DNA of 64,000 bases from Sapria himalayana (lineage: Eukaryota; Streptophyta; Magnoliopsida; Malpighiales; Rafflesiaceae): positions 1,317,898 through 1,381,897 of the forward strand of contig JAREIK010001718.1 of assembly GCA_029783825.1 (NCBI GenBank), in the 5' to 3' direction. How positions within the stretch are numbered: position 1 is the first letter of the stretch; the number at the start of each line of letters is the position of its first letter. The position numbers and the translations under genes were made by a program. The notes below the pieces were generated by a model. The model searched no databases, was not told the origin of the DNA, and saw only the letters and a program-made list of their open reading frames with translations. This document shows, one piece after another, positions 48,641 to 61,625 of this stretch.

Positions 48641-50480
48641 CCTAGAAGAAAAAGAGAAGAGAGAGAGTATTCTGAAAACTTCCCTCTTAGATCAACAACG
48701 TTCTTGGTCAGGTTTAGTTGATCCAAGAATCAAAGTTAATCTATTTGATGAGATCTATCCATAGATACCGAAATCGAAGGATTCTCCCAATGTCTAAAAA
48801 GATCATATTTGGAAAAAATCGAGTTTCAAGAAGAGGGTCCATGAAATATCATTTGGATATTGAGGTAGGGTTTCTTACTACATAGTTTAATTCTAATCCT
48901 AATGGGATATTCTGAAGCGATTATTATTTTTCTTTCTTCTTTGTGTATTTTGTTTACATGTTGTGGATATATTTAGAAATTCAATTATTATGGATAATGA
49001 ATTTGGTAAAAAAATGATGTGTGATTGTTACATAAATTTTAATCGAAATTTTCTTAACAACCTAAAATTGAGTTTGACCATAACTTAGCCTATGCACTTC
49101 AAAATTAGATGATTCCAATTAGATGTGAAACATAATGAAATTATTTAAAACTACATGTTTTGTTTTCAAAATAGAAATTGTTTAATGGTTAAGATTATAC
49201 GTTATGGTGACCCAAACAAAATGATTTAAAGTCTTAAGTAAAGTAGACTCAAAGGGTAATAATATATTTGAAATGATATTTTTAAAACATGATAATTATA
49301 AGGATAACTTGGTAATTAATGCATGAATTAGGGGCTGCCCAATTCCTTTACACACAATTTGATTAAAGGCAAGTTTATGTCAAACTTTGCAACATGCAAA
49401 ATATGATAAAAGAATATCTTTATATGCATGGGTAATTGTAGTAATGTGTATTGGCTTTTAATGTGTATTGAGAGTGAATATATGTTGGAAACAAAATTAC
49501 ATGCTTGTGGCATGGTTACCAAAGGTGCATGGTAAGGTGCATAATGTAATTAGAAATTATGATATCTATTCATATGTGTCATTATATTGATATGAATTGA
49601 GACATTGTATTGTATATGCATAGCAACATCATATTTACAAGGGTGTGAATGCATGATCATGTATGTGTAGGCTTGGTACGATTGGATGATGGCCTATAGA
49701 GCTACACAATATTGCATAGCATGGAAAAGGATACAAGTGTGGATACTAAGCAAGTAGGGCCAAATACTTTCTTGGGAAAAGCCCAAATTGGCTAAACTTT
49801 TTATTAGTGAAAGGTCGTAAAATATTAGTCGGCATGCGATATTCCTATGATGAGACCCCAAGGAAATCTACTACCTAACATATACACATGATTTTAAAAA
49901 ATAAGAAAAAAAGGATTTTGTATTATGGCATCTATAAAATATTTTGTTTACAAATAAATAAGTTTATTTTAAACAAACTCAATGGATGTACAATTCAATA
50001 AAATTTTTACCATACGTTGGCATTTGCATTAGAATTTCAAATCATTGCATACACATAGCATTTTTAGTTTTGGGATTACATTTGGAAGGATGGATGTTGA
50101 TTACTGCTTATTATGAATATTGCATGTGCACTCAGGAGGAGAATGCCCTTGTGGGAATAATCTCTACTATGCATGGATCACCCTAAAGAGACATTTCATG
50201 TTCAAGATGGGCACTAGTGGATGGAAACTAATTAATGCAATTCTGAAGAAAACTAGATTGTAGCTTATTAGGATTTCATGTAAAAGTGATAAAATAATAT
50301 GTTGTTTTACATTTAAATGCATGTGTGACAATATTTTGATAAAACATAAACTAGTAAGGACTTGATATGCCATTATGTGATTCTTGAGTATAGATAAATG
50401 AGCTTGTGAGACAATTTTATTTTGGAATCATATTTTTGGCTTTAGAATTAGTTGGATAGTGGATAGGATTCCTATGAAAG
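48641..50480. other. Non-coding interval, possible gypsy LTR or leader remains
   Basis: No domain on either strand. A purine-rich stretch (AGAAAAAGAGAAGAGAGAGAG, 48646-48666), GATCCAAGAATCAAAG, and stretches near 49680-50190 have the look of long gypsy LTRs, but no ends or partner were found. Confidence 0.3.
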
Positions 50481-50489
50481 GAGCATTGC

Positions 50490-53095
50490 TTTTTTAATAG
50501 GTAATAAAAAACACTGTGAAAATCTGTACATTGCTACTCTAGTATCAGGCTATTACAAGATATCCTAAATATAATGAAAATTTCAGTTTTAATTCTCCTC
50601 AAAATTATATTGACATCTTTAGCTACCCCTTCATGTCACCTTGCATTCCTTTCTTTCCATATGTAGTAGATGGTGAACACAACTGCAGCTTTTCTTAAGA
50701 TATTTCCATGTGTATCACATGAGTACTCTTTCATCATTAATTTGAATGTGCTGGGTAGTATAAGCTCTTCACCTTTAATTTGTGCCCACCTCTTTATTTC
50801 CTGCCAAATTTCCTTACAAAATAAGCATTCAAAGAAAATATGGATAGTAGTTGTTGTTTCTCCACAAAATTCACAATCAGAATTTTGTAGAGTTAAGAAA
50901 AAACAATATTTTGTTCTCAATTTACCCAATTTAGTTATCCAAAAAAATATAGCATGCTTGGGAATACAATTTTTAATCCATATAACCTTTTTCCAACTTG
51001 ATTTATTGTTAATGTGAGATAATGCCAAAAAAATTATATGATTTAGTCACTACTTTTCCATTATCCTAACATCTTTTTATCATTTCTTTATCTTGAGAGA
51101 TACTTTCCATACACTTTGTGTGATTAGGTAAGAATGATGAATCTACCTTACCCACAAGGTATCTTTTTTCATAATTATTCTACACATTTTTTTTATTTTA
51201 AAAGATTCGTTCCACAAATCCAAATTCAATAGTGCAAGGTCTCCATGTGAAATTGGGGTGCATACTTTGCTCCAAGCTAACTTTGAGTGATATCTCCATG
51301 TTTGTGGGGCTCCCTATAGAAACCTTCTGCATACATTCTCAATAAAATTAATTCATACTGGTGGGACTAAAAAGACAAAGAACTATTAGCCCTCAATCCC
51401 TTGGATGATAGACCAAAGCAACTATAGTCTACCTCCAATTGATAATAGTTTACTAGCGCAAAAATGTATTGTTGAAGTAATCTTTAGCAGAAGAGGTAAA
51501 AAGTTGGAGATAGTCAGTCTACAAGTGAAGAAAGGAACTGCAAAAAACATGAATGTTAGAGTCCCAATAGAAAATCCAAAATTCAAGATAATCCTCTATT
51601 TTATTTCCTCTTGGACACCTCCAAAGAAGATGTTTGATTTAGAGGAATTAATAAAAAGACTTAATGCTTTTGAGAATTCCCAAATACTATCCATGATAGT
51701 ATTGCAAGATCCTAAATCTCCATAAGAAAATATGATTAAGTCATCTACATATAATAAGTGAGAAATCCTTAGTGAGGCATATATGAGGTGATACGAGAAC
51801 ATTTCCATTTGATTTGCTTTATTTAGGAGTCTAGACATGTACTCCATGCATATGAAAAAAAAGTATGGAGGAAGAGGATATCCTTGTGCGAGGCCCCTTT
51901 TTTCCTTGAAGTTGCCCATTTATAGAAATTAAAAAAGACGTGGTTGATATACATTCAAAAATCATGTCCACAAATTTAGGAAAAAAAAAATGTAGACCCC
52001 TTAGTATATTAACCAGAAATTTTCAATCTACATTGTTGAAGGGTTTCAGAAGATCAATTTTAAAAAAAATATCTATGTGAGATTTTTTTTTCTAGCATAC
52101 CTACTAATTAAGCTTTGGGCAAGTAAAAATTATTTGAAATTAATTTGTCCTTTACATAAGCTGTTTGGGGCTTTGGCTGGGTTGATGGTGACATAAAACA
52201 AGTTGTAGCTATGAGGCTACCAATTTTGATATCAATTTGTAAATGACATTACAACAAGAAATAGGTCGATAATTTTTACGGTCGATAATCTTTACAATCG
52301 ATGAGTGAGGGGGACTTTGGAATGAGTGCAATGTAGGCATGATTTATTTACCTAAACATTTTTCCAGTTTGAAAAAATAGCTTTTGATTGCATTTAAAAG
52401 ATCCTCCCTGATAATATCCCACGAAGATTTAAAAAAATCAGAGGTTAAACCTTATGGACTAAGTGATTTGTTATTTTCCATAGTAAAGAAAGTACTTTTG
52501 ACCTCTTCATTTGAAAAAATTAAGGAGAGTTTATCTAAGTGAGTATTTTGAAACTTCTCCTCCTTATTTATATCTACATTAATTAGAGTTCTCAATTTAG
52601 CAAAGCCAATAAGTGATGAGAAGCCCCCCCCTCCCCCCCCATTCTTATCAAGACACAAAAGAGATGAGTTAAAATCTCTTAATATGATCCATGGCTCACT
52701 AAGCGATGAGCCTTCTGATATGAGACTCTCCCATAAAGGTCTTCTAGCTACCATTGAGTGTAGTCCATATATTAGAGACAACTTGAAGCTAATTCTCTTT
52801 TCCTTATTGAACACTTTGAGATGAATGTGATGGGCCAAAGTTGATAGCCATTCAATTTCATAGGTAAGCTCATCACATAACACCATAATTTTATCATTTT
52901 TATGGTAAGAAAAATTATCTAGGATCTTACATTTTTTAAACTTTGTTTTCATAATATAATCTGGTTTTTGCCTATTTAACTTAGTTTTTGATACTTTAAA
53001 AGTATCTATATGGTGGGCACCTATGAGTCTTAAAGATCTTTTTATGTTCTATAAGGTAATTTAATCTTCTAATATTCTAACATGCAATTTTCCTA
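50490..53095 (-). pseudogene. LINE (L1-type) ORF2: endonuclease, reverse transcriptase, zf-RVT
   Basis: Non-LTR retrotransposon ORF2 in order. Endonuclease: IACNIRRLNYLIEHKKIFK-like start (53090), a 166-residue frame (52452-52952) with SEPWIILRDFNSSLLCLDKN (compare PWIxxGDFN). Then EEVKSTFFTMENNKSLSP, LTSDFFKSSWDIIREDLLNA, ALIPKSPSL, YRP, QTAYVKDKLISNNFYLPKA (52130; compare QSAFVKGRxIxDNI), KKGASHKDI/RGLAQGYPLPPYFFFICMEY (51890; compare RGLRQGDPLSPYLF) and LLYVDDLIIFSYGD (51750), the catalytic YxDD with Val for Ala. Last comes WKKVIWIKNCIPKHAIFFW, CEFCGETTTTIHIFFECLFC (50830-50990), the zf-RVT domain, and YYIWKERN. A T-run at 50490-50495 may be the poly-A tail. About 200 residues between endonuclease and transcriptase are missing, at a GGGGGG tract (52627-52640). 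Stops and shifts show it is dead. Confidence 0.9.
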
Positions 53096-53216
53096 TAATT
53101 TATTGTTCATTGAATGCCTAACCATAATCTCTCAATGATGGTTCCATTATTCATGTAAGAGTCTCATATACATCTATCGTCCAACACCTTTTGATTAGGT
53201 CCACCCAAATGGGCAG
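53096..53216. other. Short flank between LINE and hAT element
   Basis: Nothing recognised. Confidence 0.4.
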
Positions 53217-53224
53217 ATTTGAGG

Positions 53225-53814
53225 TAGAGGTGTCAAATAGGCTATGTCATACCTGCATGACCCATTTTTTCAAGGCACGGACATGCCACCATTTCGTGTC
53301 AAGCATGGCATAGTGACATGATCCATCAGCCAACATAACATGGTCGTCACAGCCTAATGCACTGTTATGCCCATTTGTGCCGAAATCCAAAGATGCATGG
53401 GTCATGCATCTTCATTGTTACCCAACGGTGGCACTACCGAGTACACGACCATGATGAACGACGGGTGACCGGCTTATGGGCTGGCCAATTACAATTGGTC
53501 ATGTGGTTTATTGTATTAAAAAAATGGACTGCTTCATGATGGGGCGGTCGAAATTGTTTCAAAACAAAATATTTAACCAACAAGGTGACCACCCGACGGG
53601 GACACCATCAGAAAGTCACCCGGGCTAGTTTACTATGCCACCAAGCTTGGGACACAAGTAATGCCATGCACGACATGAACCATGTCATGGGGAGGCTCAA
53701 CTTGGCTCGATGCCCGTGGTATGATTTTGGATCATGTTATGCCAGGCTAGGCACTACAAAACCAAGCTAGACCATGGGGTGTGCCTAGGTCACCCGACCC
53801 ATTTGACACCTTTA
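53225..53814. mobile_element. Non-autonomous hAT-type element, partly CpG-decayed
   Basis: Terminal inverted repeats TAGAGGTGTCAAATAGG at the left and CCCATTTGACACCTTTA at the right. Flanking 8-mers ATTTGAGG (53217-53224) and ATTCAAAG (53815-53822) match at 5 of 8 positions; all three differences are transitions, consistent with an eroded 8-bp target duplication. The interior keeps some CpG words (ACGACGGGTGACCGGC, CACCCGACGGGGACACC) and shows many CATG words. Non-coding; overlapping small frames are chance. Confidence 0.8.
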
Positions 53815-53822
53815 ATTCAAAG

Positions 53823-54035
53823 CAATCATATGATGTGCCCCATGATAGGCATGTCCTACACATTCATCATATTGAAACATGACATAGAAAACTTGTGCAC
53901 ATCTATCCAGAACATATTTGATACACTTTCCTACCATACACTTGACATGTATAAATATATTTTGTATACAAGCATGCTCACCCTATATGCACTCATTTGG
54001 AAACCATCTATGCAACAAAAAATGTGCATCTCCAT
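53823..54035. other. AT-rich flank, no gene
   Basis: The open frame reaching across the hAT right end (53734-54039) does not resemble a known protein. Confidence 0.4.
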
Positions 54036-54180
54036 TTAATATAACGATTAATATCGCCCATATTATATATATAATATAATAAATGAGATAAATGCCTTAG
54101 ATATTCCATCGCTAAACAGAATATGTATATATTCTGTTTAGCGAAAAATATGGAAGGCATTTATCTCATATATGTATAAT
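54036..54180. repeat. MITE-like hairpin repeat
   Basis: ATTAATATCGCCCATATT followed by an inverted repeat at 54083-54169: left arm ATGAGATAAATGCCTT ... CGCTAAACAGAATAT, right arm ATATTCTGTTTAGCG ... AAGGCATTTATCTCAT, apex near 54125-54128. The arms match closely over about 40 bases with one short mismatch. The first 18 bases and AAATGCCTT recur at 61531-61625. It could fold as a long hairpin. Confidence 0.8.
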
Positions 54181-54200
54181 ATCTAAATTTTACACATTAT

Positions 54201-54201
54201 G

Positions 54202-54224
<23 letters not shown>
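54201..54224. repeat. (GT)n microsatellite
   Basis: Uninterrupted GT dinucleotides, about 12 units, followed by ATGTATGTATGTAT. Confidence 0.95.
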
Positions 54225-54234
<10 letters not shown>

Positions 54235-56559
54235 ATTAAATATATATTGTTATATTTATATATAGTTATGTTTATGTATACTATTTTTATAGTTATAGAT
54301 ATAGTAAAATATATTTTATAAGAAATTCGAATTATATCACTCATGCATATTGATGCATAGCTATGTTTAAATACATTTATTGATTTGAGGAACTTAAATG
54401 TATACAGATTTATACATTTATATATAACTATATATAAATGTATTTAACAATATGTATATCAACATATTATTATATATAAATGTATCATCTATATAAATAC
54501 TTATACATAGCCATATGTTTAAATATATATAATTACATAAAAAACTAAATATAACTACATCTACAACATGTATAACTACATGCTTCAGAAACATAATATC
54601 CATTCATATCATTTATTTCATTAATATATATATTTTTGATATTGTATAAATCTTTAGCATTTTTCCATATATTTTAGGAACTTAAATTTGATTTTTTCAA
54701 CCTTAAATGTATTTTTAATGTATTTTTATATGTTTGTATTATTCATTATGATTTAATATGTTTAGGGTTTGTATTTTTGTTTCACTTAATATCATTTAAC
54801 TAAAATTGATTTCTAATAAAATATTTATTTGTTAAAATTCTTGTTGTAAACTTCAAAATAAATAACAATATGTTTGTGTAATAAATATTATAAAAAATTT
54901 CTAAAATATATATGTGATCTAGTTTCAATTTACAAATATAAAACTTTAAAAATAAAATTTATTTACAAAATAAAATTTGCACCTCATAATATGCAATATG
55001 TTATATTTATTATAAATACATAATGTTTAAAATGTATCTATTAATTACAAAAAAAACATTGTCATGTATTCAATTTAAAAAAAATTAAAAATAATTATTT
55101 AAAAAAACAAATTCATATATTTATATGCTCATTTATATATTTTGAATAAAATAAAAATAATAATAACTTGTAGAAAAATTTACTCATGTATTTATATGGT
55201 AATCTGTTTGTTTGAACTTAATTAAAAAATAATTAATTTTTTACAAAACATTAAAGGCATGTATTTATATGCACTACATTATGATTGTTTGAATTTTAAA
55301 GTTTCTAAAATTTTATTAATAACAATAAATAATAGGTAGAAATTTATCATAGACATTAATATTTTAATAAAAAAATTATATAGAAGAACAAAAACAATAT
55401 TATCTATTTATGACCAATATTTTAATTTTTAACATAATTGTAAAAACAACATAATTTACAAATATGCCAACATCATTTATTAATATGAGTATAATGATAG
55501 TTATTTTAATATAAATATTAAAAAACAACTATTTGAATAAAATAGAAGCTCATATATTAATTCATAATTTCATTTTACGCATTGATATGCTTCACACACA
55601 CACACACACATGTACATACACACAAATATTTATTTTAAATATAAATATTTACAAAATTTTATAAAATTTTATTTTAATTAAATTTTCAAAATCATAAAAT
55701 TTTAAATACATGTATACACACACTTACACACACACACACACATAATTGTTCCATGTGTACCTTTAAAAATACATTACGTATATAGGTATATGTGTGTGTT
55801 TATGTGGGTGTTCAGTAGTATATGCATGCATACAAGTACATACACACTACTTTGAACATGTAGATACATGTGTGAATATATACAAAAGTACAAAAATGTG
55901 TATTGTGATATATAATGTATAGTAAAGTATATGGATGTATAAATGTGTGTGTGTGTGGGTCAGTGTATATTCAGATATATATTTATGCATATATATGTAA
56001 ATATCAACATTAATTATGAGAATAAAAATACTTAAGCACATAATTATTAACATGTTCCACAAATTCGTGAGAGCACGAGCAAAAAGTGACATTATTGCAA
56101 GATACTACTAATCTCTGATCTATAACACTTTGCCTCAAAATTTGATCAGAGTACTACTTGCAGTGATAAGGTTCATTCAATACTACTTACCATGGAGTTA
56201 CATATTCATTCAATATTATAATTTTTTCAAATAAAAAAAATCTATCTATTATCTTCTTCAACAACTCTTCTATCTTTTTTTTCTAGTCTTGATAAGTTAT
56301 TTTCAATTTTGATTATATGTACATATTTAATCTAATATCTCGAGTTCAAACTATTGTAATAGTAAAATCCATCAAATCAATCTAGGCCTGACATCTTACT
56401 TTTCTATGAGATATTTGATTATAATATATTTAGTATATACTATGACTTTAATTCCTACTAAATATGATATTAACTTGCCAAAAAAAAAGATTGTTGATAC
56501 AAGTTCTTTCTCTATAGTGGTGTAATTCAATTGGGCATTAGAGAGTGTGTTGTTATCAT
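54225..56559. other. Very AT-rich interval with CA and GT microsatellites
   Basis: Dominated by TATATA, AAATTT and poly-A words. (CA)n tracts lie at 55593-55610 and 55716-55742 and a (GT)n tract near 55944-55957. No gene. The open frames here are products of simple repeats. Confidence 0.7.
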
Positions 56560-57078
56560 AGTATATGATAACTATTTATAAATATTTGTATAACTATATA
56601 AAACTCTTAATAATTATATTTAACTATATTTGTAACTATGTAAACTATTTTTATAACTATTTTAAGAACTATACATAACTATTTTTTTAACTATATAATA
56701 TTTTATAACTATATGAGTAATTCTATATAACTATATTTTTAACAAAATATATCATATGTATAATAATATATAATTATATTTTACTATATGTATAACTATA
56801 AAAATGATATATATAACTATATCTTTAACTACATACATATTTATAGCTATATGTGTATAACTATATATAAATATTTGGATAACTATGTAACACTCTATAT
56901 AATTAAATATAATTGTATTTGTATATATGTATACATATATGTATTAATATAATTAAATCTATATATTTATGTATAACTGCTTATAACTACTTGTATGAAT
57001 ATATCTATATATAATAATATGTTTAACTATATATAACTTTTTTTTAAATTATGTACACTATAAGTATAAGAACATATA
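56560..57078. repeat. About 550-bp AT-rich tandem repeat, left part
   Basis: Words TATGTGTATAACTATATATA, CTATATAATTAAATATAATT, CATATATGTAT and TATCTATATATAA occur in the same order as in the units at 58.0-59.6 kb. This part is continuous in phase with the right part once the ARF insertion is removed. It is built from a short TAACTATATGTA motif. Confidence 0.75.
57064..57078. repeat. Target site duplication, left copy, of ARF retrocopy
   Basis: GTATAAGAACATATA; the right copy GTATAATAATATATA is at 57984-57998, 13 of 15 identical. The satellite consensus here reads GTATAATAACATATA once, so the doubling marks an insertion. Confidence 0.75.
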
Positions 57079-57983
<905 letters not shown>

Positions 57984-57998
57984 GTATAATAATATATA

Positions 57999-59665
57999 AC
58001 TATAAATAATTGTCTTTGACTATATGTATAACTATAAAATATTATACATAACTATATTTAAAAATATAATTAACAACATATATTTAATATACATCTTTAT
58101 ATATTATTATATAAAAGTGTATTTTACCATATATATACATATAGATAACTATATGTATACATATATAAAATTATATAAAAAAATATATATACCTACATGT
58201 ATTAATATAAGTATTACTATATGTGTAACTATATGTATAACCACATATAACAATATTTATAATTACATGTATAATAACATACAACATTATATTTAACTAT
58301 ATGTGTATAACTATATATAATTATTTGTATAACTATATATAAATAATTGTATACCTATATAACACTTTATATAATTAAATATAATTATATTTGTTACTAT
58401 GTATGCATATATGTAAATCTATATATTTATTTATAACTTTATATATTTATGCATAACTAAATCTATGAATATATCTATATATAACTATATGTTTAACTAT
58501 ATAAAAATATTTATAACTATATATACTATATGTATAATAACATATAACTATAAATAATTGTATCTTATTATATGTATTACTATAAAAGCTTTATACATAA
58601 CTATATTTAAATATATAATTTATAACTTATATTTAATATACATTTGTATATTTTAGTTTTTAAAAATGTATTTTACTATAACTATAACTATACATAACTA
58701 TATGTATAGATATATAAAATTATATAAATAAATATATATACATACATGTATAAATATAAGTTTAACTATACGTGTAACTATATGTATAACCACATGTAGC
58801 TATATTTATAATTACATGTATAGCAACATACAACATTATGTTTAATTATATGTGCATAACTATATATAAATTTTTGTAAAACTAAAGAAAACTTTATATA
58901 ATTAAATATAACTATATTTTTAACTATTTATACATATATGTATACATATATATAAATCTATATATTTGTTTAAAACTTTGTATATATTTATGTATAACTA
59001 AATATAACTACTCGTATTAATATATATATATATATAACTAAATGTTTAAAGATATATAAATTTTTATAACTATATATATTATATGTATAATAACATATAA
59101 CTATAAATAATTCTATCTTACTATATGTATAATTATAAAAACTTTATACATAACTATATTTAAATATATAATTAATAAGATATATTTAATATACATTTTT
59201 ATATATTAGTATAAAAAATGTATTTTAGTTTATCCATACCTATACATAACTATATGTATAAATATATGAAATTATATGAAAAAATATATATACATACATG
59301 TCTAAATATAAGATTAACTATACATGTAATTATATGTATAACCACATGTAACTATATTTATAATTATATGTATAAAAACATACAACATAATATTTAACTA
59401 TATGTGTATAACTATATATAAATGTTTGTATAACTATAAAAAACTCTATATAAATAAATATAACTTTATTTTTAATTATGTATACATATATGTATACATA
59501 TATGTAAATCTATATAATTGTTTATAACTTTGTATACATTTATTTATATTTACTTATAACTACTTGTATGCATATATCTATATATAATTATATGTTTAAC
59601 TATATGTAACTGTTTATAACTACATTTACTATATGTATTATAACATATAATTATATATGAAATAA
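57999..59665. repeat. About 550-bp AT-rich tandem repeat, right part (about three units)
   Basis: The anchor TATGTATAACTATAAAA recurs at 58023, 58571 and 59124 (spacing 548 and 553). Each unit then runs through ATACATAACTATATTTAAA, TTTAATATACATYTTTATAT, ATGTGTAACTATATGTATAA-type words, CACATGTAACTATATTTATA and TATATGTGTATAACTATATA. Units differ by point changes and small indels. Long open frames in this part are accidental. Confidence 0.85.
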
Positions 59666-59936
59666 TACTAATTCATTGCACTAACTTGAAATTAAATGGC
59701 TAAAGATATAATATCAACAATATGTAAGAATATAGCATGAGAGTGTTTATTGATTAGGCTCATATATGTTATAATACAAATAAGGGTCATACTCTTACCT
59801 AATCCCAGCCCTTGGGCCTTAGGCTAAAATATGAACTTTTATGTATGACAAACGATGTAATTTTTGATAGGTTTGTACAGAAGAAATTTTTTCTTTTATA
59901 TAATTCTTCATTCTAACACTGCACTCTCTATGTGTC
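59666..59936. other. Spacer between satellite and pyrimidine tract
   Basis: Ordinary AT-rich sequence; nothing recognised. Confidence 0.5.
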
Positions 59937-60076
59937 TCTCTCTCCCTCTCTAATTCTCTCTCACTATCTTTCTCTTTTTCTTTGTGTCACACACACTCTC
60001 TCTTGTTATTTTCTTTCTCTCTTCTTTCTTGCTTGTTCTCTCTATCTCTCTCTCTCTCCCTCTCCCTCTCTCTCCC

Positions 60077-60118
<42 letters not shown>

Positions 60119-60172
60119 TCTCTCCCTCTCTCTCTCTCTCTCCCTCTCTCTCCCTCTCTCTCCCTCTCACAA
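59937..60172. repeat. (CT)n / CCCTCTCTCT pyrimidine microsatellite
   Basis: Strand-asymmetric C/T tract, almost pure from 60041 to 60168, with CCCTCTCT interruptions in a regular rhythm. The overlapping Leu/Ser-rich and Arg/Glu-rich frames are artefacts. Confidence 0.95.
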
Positions 60173-60296
60173 TCAACTTTAATTTGTATTTGTTCATGTC
60201 TATAATAACTATTTTTATATATCTATGAATATGTTTGTGTGTCTCCAAATTTTTGGGTAGAGTTTTAGCATATTATAGGTATGTAAAAGCCTATTA

Positions 60297-60545
60297 TCAG
60301 CAATGGTAGCAATGGCAGCAGTGACGGCAGCGGCATCATCAGCAGTGGCGACAACAACGGCAGTGGAGGCAACGCCGGCAGCACTAGCAGCGGCGGTAGC
60401 AGCGGCAGCAGTGGGAGTAGTAGTGGCAACAACAGAGACAATAGTGCCAAGAGCAGCAGCAAGCAGCAATAGCAGTGACAGGAGCATCAGCAGGCAGTGA
60501 CAGCAGCGGCATGAGCATCACAGGCAGCGACAACAATAGAAATGA
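60297..60545. repeat. Imperfect GCA/GCN trinucleotide-rich repeat, GC-rich
   Basis: GCAGCAGTGGCGACAACA- and AGCGGCAGCAGTGGGAGT-type words with a 3-base rhythm across about 250 bases, in an AT-rich setting. It gives Ala/Ser/Thr-rich open frames in several phases, so a protein is unlikely. Confidence 0.8.
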
Positions 60546-60554
60546 CAACAAATA

Positions 60555-60730
60555 TAGTATATACGTACGTATATAATCAGTATATACGTACATATAATAC
60601 TATAGTATTTTATGTACTCAGTATATATGTACGCATATTACTGTAGTTTATATGTACATATATTATAGTAATATATGTATGAGTGAAATACTAGTATATA
60701 TGTACATATTTACTGCAGTAATATATATTT
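60555..60730. repeat. TATATACGTAC-rich palindromic repeat
   Basis: Contains a perfect 18-bp palindrome TATATACGTACGTATATA at 60558-60575 and repeated CAGTATATACGTACATATA and GTATATATGTACRCATAT words to about 60730. Confidence 0.75.
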
Positions 60731-61189
60731 ATCAAAACATAGTTTTTTTTATTTATTTTGATTGGATTGAGTGGTTTAAATTTCTTATAGATATGATACT
60801 GCATTGTTCCATATACAAAGCTTGTATAAGTGATGAGATTTTTTACTATACATGACGTGCTGTGACTCGAATAGCTTTGTTGTAGCAGAAAATTAGTGAT
60901 CGAAGGAGCAGAGAGAGAAAGAGAAAGCAACGTCAATGAATAGATAGATTATACTCTATGTACTATCGGTAGATACATTGATGAATAATATGTAATAAAA
61001 TTTTGTTATTGTTTTTTTAATAATATAAAATATTGAATTAGAATACGTTATTAAATGATTTTATTTTTTGTTTATTATAAATTATCATTTATAGTATCTT
61101 TTTTTATTCAATTTGATATAAAAATATTAAATTATTTAATTAAAAAATTTTAAAATAAATTAAATTCTGAAAATAGTTTTGAAATTAAA
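60731..61189. other. AT-rich interval
   Basis: Small open frames on both strands without recognisable domains. Confidence 0.5.
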
Positions 61190-61490
61190 ATAGATAGAGA
61201 AAATTCCCTAACTAATTTAGCAAATTTTCCCTAGCTAAATTTGCTAGCGATATTTTTCTTGCTAATTTAGCTATGAAAAATTCTCTTTCTAATTTAGCTA
61301 GGGATATTTTTATTTTAGCAACGGATTTTTCCATCACTAAATTTATTATTTAGGGACTATTTACGTCGCAAATAATTAGCGACGATTACTCTAGCTTGGG
61401 AAATCTTCCATTGTTATTTCTATTTAGCTACGGAATATCTCATTTAGCTTGCTAATTTAGCTAAAAAAATTTTAGCTAATAATGTGTAAT
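61190..61490. repeat. CACTA-like subterminal repeat cluster (TTTAGCGACGG words)
   Basis: Alternating forward and reverse copies of CTAATTTAGCTAGGGATA, AGCAACGGATTTTTCCATC and TTGCTAATTTAGCT. One well-kept inverted pair, CGTCGCAAATAATTAGCGACG, spans 61364-61384. Short inverted TTTAGCGACGGAAAT units are typical of the ends of CACTA (CMC) transposons and their short derivatives. The CACTA terminus itself was not found. Confidence 0.5.
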
Positions 61491-61530
61491 CTCCATTTTT
61501 ATATATCCATTTAGCTAAATAATGTGTAAT

Positions 61531-61625
61531 ATATAAAAATAAGATTAATATCGCCCATATTGATGAATATTGGCGATCGACTCATGAAATATAAGAAATG
61601 CCTTTTAAAATTCTCCATTGATGTA
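61531..61625. repeat. Second copy of the ATTAATATCGCCCATATT repeat
   Basis: ATTAATATCGCCCATATTGA followed by ATGAAATATAAGAAATGCCTT and TTCTCCATTGATG parallels 54040-54112 (ATTAATATCGCCCATATT, ATGAGATAAATGCCTT, ATTCCATCG). The hairpin right arm is missing here. The inverted pair AATATTGGCGATCGACT adjoins. Confidence 0.65.

Noticed and set aside
50670..51017. 115-residue plus-strand frame
   Set aside because: Antisense shadow of the LINE zf-RVT region.
58024..58296. 90-residue Tyr/Ile/Asn-rich frame
   Set aside because: Falls in the 550-bp AT-rich tandem repeat and is not conserved between units.
59932..60248. Leu/Ser-rich and Arg/Glu-rich frames
   Set aside because: Direct translation of a (CT)n microsatellite, open in several phases on both strands.
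60215..60593. Ala/Ser/Thr-rich and Leu-rich frames
   Set aside because: Products of an imperfect GCN trinucleotide repeat; no domain or start context.
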